Positions 15,170-18,673 of a stretch of 18,673 bases of DNA are shown here, one piece after another. The notes under the pieces were generated by a model. The model searched no databases, was not told the origin of the DNA, and worked only from the letters and a program-made list of their open reading frames with translations. Location: positions 1 to 18,673 of the forward strand of contig JANPPC010000011.1 in the NCBI GenBank assembly GCA_031428275.1, written 5' to 3'. The translations under genes and the position numbers were made by a program. This DNA comes from Pseudobdellovibrio sp031428275 (GTDB taxonomy: Bacteria; Bdellovibrionota; Bdellovibrionia; Bdellovibrionales; Bdellovibrionaceae). Numbering within the stretch: position 1 is the stretch's first letter; each line of letters begins with the position of its first letter.

Positions 15170-15699
15170 TGCGAACCGATCGCAATTTCTTCGGCCAGAT
15201 CATCGCCGTTAATCATCAGAGTTCGATCCATAAAAATAAGAGTCCAGCGATTTTCTTTTTTTATCTTTTCTGCTAAGCGATCCAGCGCCGCCGCCGGAAT
15301 AGAATAAATTTCAATTTCATTACGCCGGTGAATTTGCTCGGTGGCCATTTCATTAAGTAAGACTTGCGGGTCTTTGTAGGTAAATATTTTAACTTTCGGC
15401 GCCGCTTTCGACGCTTTATGTATTCTTTTTGCTGACGGATTACCGATTTCGATCCAAACCTTTGTGTCGCCCATATGGTTTGCAACTCGCAAAGTGGGTG
15501 CCTCTGGATCACTCAGCCCCGCCGCAGAAAACTCGATGCCATCTTCATAACTGAGAGAGTAAGCAATTACGCGCGTAAGCAGATAACTTAAAGTTTCTGA
15601 CGGATGCTGCGCCACCCGAAAATCAAGTGACTGATACGACGATTTTTCGACATCTGATAATTCAATTTTAAATCGGTATAATTTTGCTGCCAACGCCAT
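15166..15699 (-). CDS. yaeQ: YaeQ family protein
   Basis: A 177-residue protein close in size and pattern to E. coli YaeQ (181 residues): MALAAKLYRFKIELSD at the start, AQHPSETLSYLLTRVIAYSL (30-49), VWIEIGNPSAKRIHKASK (81-98) and KVKIFTY (102-108). YaeQ has a PD-(D/E)xK nuclease-like fold; the Glu and Lys of the putative site are present, but its activity is unsettled. Older work linked it to RfaH-type transcription effects. ATG 15699 agrees with the conserved MAL start although AGGA lies only one base before it. It is cytosolic and appears to stand alone. Confidence 0.9.
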   Translation of the reverse strand: MALAAKLYRFKIELSDVEKSSYQSLDFRVAQHPSETLSYLLTRVIAYSLSYEDGIEFSAAGLSDPEAPTLRVANHMGDTKVWIEIGNPSAKRIHKASKAAPKVKIFTYKDPQVLLNEMATEQIHRRNEIEIYSIPAAALDRLAEKIKKENRWTLIFMDRTLMINGDDLAEEIAIGSH

Positions 15700-15772
15700 A
15701 TCCTATAGTGCTGATTTTAGTGAAGGGTTTCAAGTGAATAGAAATAAGCCAATTTGCAACTGGGTCTTATTT

Positions 15773-15795
15773 GAACATGTTAAGTGTTCTTTTTT
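15773..15795 (+). promoter_or_regulatory. Small hairpin with U-run upstream of the KaiC-like gene
   Basis: GAACA-N7-TGTTC followed by six T bases, in the 192-base gap before the KaiC-like gene; AACATGTT (15774-15781) inside it is itself a palindrome. No rightward gene ends just upstream, so it is not an ordinary terminator. It could be an attenuator or a protein site. The stem is short and may be chance. Confidence 0.25.
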
Positions 15796-15891
15796 GCCCC
15801 AAATTCAAGAATATATTCGAGATGATCCATTGAAAGATTCATGCATGCGTTTTATGACGTATCTAAAGCACCTTTTAAAGGAAGGAAATTT

Positions 15892-17388
15892 ATGAACGCA
15901 ATACCTTACGTGGGCCCAAAGGCCCCCACCGGAGTCACTGGCTTAGACGAAATTTTAGCCGGCGGTCTTCCACAAAATCACCTTTATCTTTTACAAGGTA
16001 AACCCGGAACAGGTAAGACCACTTTAGCTATTCAATTCTTACTTGAGGGAGCACGTCGTAAAGAAAAAGTTCTATACATCACATTCTCAGAAACCAAAGC
16101 CGAGCTTGAAGATGTGGCGCGCTCGCACGGCTGGAACTTTAGCGGTGTGGATATTTTAGAGCTTTCAGCTATCTCTGCACAAATCAGCGCCAGCCATCAG
16201 ACAACCCTATTTCATCCGTCAGAAGTCGAACTTGCAAAAACAATCGAATTGCTACTTACAAAAATTAAAGAAGTGAATGCCGTTCGCATCGTTTTTGATT
16301 CGGTTTCAGAGCTTCGCTTAATGGCCGACTCTTCCTTACGTTATCGACGACAAATGTTAGCCTTCAAAGAGTTTTTTGTTGGTAGAGGTTCGACGGTTTT
16401 ATTTCTTGATGATTTGACGGTCGAAGCCGGAGACATTCATGTGCAAAGTATCGTGCACGGTGTTTTACTTCTAGAAAAATTTCGCGCCACTTACGGAGTT
16501 GAACGGCGACAATTCCACATTGTAAAGCTACGCGGAATTAAATTTAAGGGTGGTACGCACGATTACTTAATCGAAGTGGGCGGCATTGAAATGTACCCAC
16601 GCTTAGTCGCGGCTGATCACAAAGAGACTTTTAGTAAACGCACTTTATCAAGTGGAGTGACTGCGCTCGATGAACTTCTGGGAGGCGGTCTTGACCGCGG
16701 TACGAGCAATCTGATTATGGGCCCCGCCGGAACAGGTAAATCAACGATCTGCATTCGCTTCGCCGTGAGTGCCGCCGAACGCGGAGAAAAAGTAGCCCTT
16801 TTTAGCTTTGAAGAAAGTACGACCAATCTGATTTCACGCGCCCACGCACTTGGTTTAAATCTTCAAAAGCATTTTGACTCGGGCGCAATCGTGCTTAGAA
16901 AAATTGATCCGGCCGAGCTAACCCCGGGCCAATTCGCAGCCGCCCTTCGCGGCGCTAGCACGATCGACAACGTCGACATGGTCGTGATCGACAGCCTAAA
17001 TGGCTACTTGCACGCCATGCCTGAGCAACAATTTTTAATGTTACAGTTACACGAACTTCTTGCTTACCTGGGTAATCGTGGCGTCGTGACGGTCATGGTG
17101 CTGGCGCAAGCCGGAATTATGGGAAGCAATATGCAGACACCGATGGATTTAACGTATCTAGCCGATACCGTCATAGTCACACGATACTTTGAAGCCTTCG
17201 GTAGCATAAAAAAAGCAATCTCAGTCATCAAAAAAAGAACAGGATCGCACGAAGAAAGTTTACGCGAACTTCGCATCGGTCAAGGCGGCGTTATTGTGGG
17301 CGAAGTACTTAAGGACTTTAAAGGAATATTTTCGGGCATTCCTAGCTATTCAGGCGACTTCGAAAAAATCTTACGGGATGAAGCTTAA
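15892..17388 (+). CDS. Two-domain KaiC-like RecA-fold ATPase
   Basis: A 498-residue protein with two KaiC domains. The first has Walker A GKPGTGKTT (36-44), ITFSETK where KaiC has two catalytic Glu (here Ser66, Glu67), and Walker B IVFDSVSE. The second has GPAGTGKST (277-285), FSFEES with both Glu (307-308) and VVIDSLNG. Cyanobacterial KaiC autophosphorylates at a Ser-Thr pair in the second domain; my alignment puts Thr421 and Tyr422 there, so clock-type phosphorylation may differ. No kaiA or kaiB is nearby. Start ATG 15892 follows AAGGAAGG at about 6 bases; a frame from 15841 has no ribosome binding site. It is cotranscribed with the histidine kinase that follows by two bases, so a signalling role is likelier than a full clock. 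Confidence 0.93.
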   Translation: MNAIPYVGPKAPTGVTGLDEILAGGLPQNHLYLLQGKPGTGKTTLAIQFLLEGARRKEKVLYITFSETKAELEDVARSHGWNFSGVDILELSAISAQISASHQTTLFHPSEVELAKTIELLLTKIKEVNAVRIVFDSVSELRLMADSSLRYRRQMLAFKEFFVGRGSTVLFLDDLTVEAGDIHVQSIVHGVLLLEKFRATYGVERRQFHIVKLRGIKFKGGTHDYLIEVGGIEMYPRLVAADHKETFSKRTLSSGVTALDELLGGGLDRGTSNLIMGPAGTGKSTICIRFAVSAAERGEKVALFSFEESTTNLISRAHALGLNLQKHFDSGAIVLRKIDPAELTPGQFAAALRGASTIDNVDMVVIDSLNGYLHAMPEQQFLMLQLHELLAYLGNRGVVTVMVLAQAGIMGSNMQTPMDLTYLADTVIVTRYFEAFGSIKKAISVIKKRTGSHEESLRELRIGQGGVIVGEVLKDFKGIFSGIPSYSGDFEKILRDEA

Positions 17389-17390
17389 AT

Positions 17391-18545
17391 ATGACGAACG
17401 ATTCTGAGCTGGTTCTTATTTTATCCCCAACCGAGAACGATTCAACGGTCGCAGCGCAGGTGCTGCGTGAATCGGGGTTACTTGCTTTACCTTGTAAAAG
17501 TATTGCCGATCTGTGCGACCAAATGGCGATCGGTTGCGCGGTTATCGTTATAGCCGAAGAAGCTCTTCCAATGAATGAACTACCCCGGCTTCAAAATTTA
17601 ATTTTAAATCAACAACCTTGGTCGGATACACCCGTGATTTTGCTAACTGGCCAAGGCCCAGCACGCAGCTGGAAATCTTTTTCGGCAAGTGGTAATATTT
17701 CAATTCTAGAAAGGCCATTCAGCCGCCTGACCTTATGCCGAGCCGTCGAAGTTGGCTTACGCGCTAGAAGAAAACAGTACCAGGTTAAACATCTTTTGGC
17801 CGAGCAACAGCGCGCGGCTGAAAAACGCGACGAATTTTTTGCCACCCTTTCCCACGAGCTACGCACCCCTTTAAATGTGATATTAGGTTGGACAGAACTA
17901 CTGAAATCAAGCGAGTTAAGCCCTTCCGAAAAGGCAGAGGCTTTAATCGTACTTGAACGCAATGCGCGCTTACAAAAATCTTTAATCGATGATCTGTTAG
18001 ATACTTCCCGTATAATAACCGGAAAACTTCATTTTGAGCCGACACTGCTTTCGCTTCGGGATGTTTTAGTGGTGGCCCTGAAAAGTTTAGCGCCACGATT
18101 CGAGCAAAAAAAAATAAATGCGATTCTTGAGGTACCTGATTCTGAGTTTTTAGTCTTTGCCGATGAACAACGTATGGCGCAGGTTGTTTCAAATCTATTG
18201 ACAAATGCGATTAAATTTACGCCCGAAGAGGGAATCGTTAAAATTACGTTAACTAAAAAACAAAACCAGTTTTCGGTCAGCGTGAAAGATACGGGGCAAG
18301 GCATCGAAGCGTCTTTCATTCCGTACGTCTTTGATCGTCTTAAACAAGAAGACATGAGCACGACCAGAAGCCACGGAGGTCTGGGTTTAGGTCTATCGAT
18401 TGCTTCCCACATCATCGAACAACATAAAGGCGCTATCGAAGTAAAAAGCGAAGGCCGCGGAAAAGGAAGCGAATTCACCATTACAATCCCCGCGGCTGAA
18501 CCGTCTGCATTAAAGCCCGTGGTCGAAGAGACTGGAGTGCGGTGA
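17391..18545 (+). CDS. Histidine kinase with N-terminal pseudo-receiver domain
   Basis: A 384-residue soluble kinase. Residues 6-122 look like a receiver domain (LVLILSPTEND, VIVIAEEALP, TPVILLTGQG, ILERPFS), but the phosphorylated Asp position is Glu56, the acidic pair after strand 1 is absent, and the usual Lys is Arg108. It should not accept phosphate by the normal route. A linker helix leads to phospho-acceptor His155 (SHELRTPLN). The ATPase domain has an N box (SNLLTNAIKFTP), G1 DTGQGI, F box FDRLKQ and G2 GLGLGLSIA. It follows the KaiC-like gene by two bases, so the proteins probably interact, for example with KaiC reporting to the kinase. The gene ends about 26 bases before the IS3 transposase stop; an original C-terminal extension cannot be ruled out. 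Confidence 0.93.
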   Translation: MTNDSELVLILSPTENDSTVAAQVLRESGLLALPCKSIADLCDQMAIGCAVIVIAEEALPMNELPRLQNLILNQQPWSDTPVILLTGQGPARSWKSFSASGNISILERPFSRLTLCRAVEVGLRARRKQYQVKHLLAEQQRAAEKRDEFFATLSHELRTPLNVILGWTELLKSSELSPSEKAEALIVLERNARLQKSLIDDLLDTSRIITGKLHFEPTLLSLRDVLVVALKSLAPRFEQKKINAILEVPDSEFLVFADEQRMAQVVSNLLTNAIKFTPEEGIVKITLTKKQNQFSVSVKDTGQGIEASFIPYVFDRLKQEDMSTTRSHGGLGLGLSIASHIIEQHKGAIEVKSEGRGKGSEFTITIPAAEPSALKPVVEETGVR

Positions 18546-18571
18546 AAGTTTCGTAGGTTGTCTTCCAAAAT

Positions 18572-18673
18572 TCACGACTTAACCCGATTCTTTTTGATAC
18601 ACTTAGCTTCGAACTCTTCAGGCGTCAAATAATTTAATGAAGAGTGTAGTCGCTTTTTATTATAAACTTCTTC
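18572..18673 (-). mobile_element. IS3-family transposase, C-terminal end (cut by window edge)
   Basis: On the minus strand the last 33 codons of an integrase-type transposase are visible: VYNKKRLHSSLNYLTPEEFE, then the stop at 18572-18574. This motif is typical of the end of IS3-family OrfB (IS3/IS150-like). The catalytic Asp-Asp-Glu residues lie beyond the window. The element's end should fall between the kinase stop (18545) and the transposase stop; a TG at 18559 (TGTCTTCC) is one candidate for the terminal repeat, but the opposite end is not visible to confirm it. Confidence 0.88.

Noticed and set aside
15841..15891. Earlier ATG for the KaiC-like gene
   Set aside because: It has no ribosome binding site, while ATG 15892 follows AAGGAAGG and starts close to the conserved domain.
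18029..18568. 179-codon open frame antisense to the kinase
   Set aside because: It is the complement of a well-supported histidine kinase, with low-complexity content and no recognisable domain.
1..18673. CRISPR arrays, tRNA or rRNA genes, integrase attachment sites
   Set aside because: No regularly spaced repeats, cloverleaf-like sequence or rRNA segments were noticed on reading; the only mobile DNA seen is the IS3 end at the right edge.

Overview
The window is moderately AT-rich and gene-dense, with short gaps, many convergent gene ends that abut or overlap, and many secreted or lipid-anchored proteins. The gene content (soluble orphan histidine kinases, a KaiC-type ATPase, rlmN, yaeQ, an NrsF-type anti-sigma factor, several lipoproteins) suggests a Gram-negative bacterium, perhaps a Bdellovibrio-like member of Bdellovibrionota. 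That placement is an inference from style, not from a marker gene.

Layout. 1-58: start of an unidentified gene running off the left edge. 59-483: non-coding, with one 14-bp palindrome. 484-1698: soluble histidine kinase with an N-terminal 11-residue-repeat coiled coil. 1725-4131: small secreted protein, family 2 glycosyltransferase, and rlmN. 4256-6178: a secreted beta-rich protein and a yceI-like gene broken by a one-base frameshift, divergent from a CGNR zinc-finger regulator; the shared intergenic region holds a promoter and two inverted repeats. 6334-11475: the most coherent system in the window. A sigma factor, an NrsF/DUF1109 membrane anti-sigma factor, a HupE/UreJ-type membrane protein and a TPR protein form one leftward operon. 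It converges on two rightward genes that look like the N- and C-terminal halves of a DUF4331 protein. The sigma operon and the DUF4331 pair carry the same promoter (TGTAAC, 17 bases, CGTATT), which fits one autoregulated ECF regulon.

11537-11641 folds into four nested helices ending in a terminator, a candidate structured RNA. 11663-13460: a small GhoS/DUF2622-like protein and a TPR-like lipoprotein. 13576-15699: a secreted HAD-fold protein, the 3' remnant of an RND efflux pump, an FKBP isomerase, and yaeQ. 15892-18545: a two-domain KaiC-like ATPase followed two bases later by a histidine kinase whose receiver-like domain has Glu in place of the phosphorylated Asp. 18572-18673: the C-terminal end of an IS3-family transposase entering from the right.

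Working model for the main system (inference): NrsF holds the sigma factor at the membrane until a signal, probably metal or redox acting on two conserved cysteines, releases it. The sigma factor then transcribes its own operon, including the HupE/UreJ-type transporter and the TPR protein, and the secreted DUF4331 pair.
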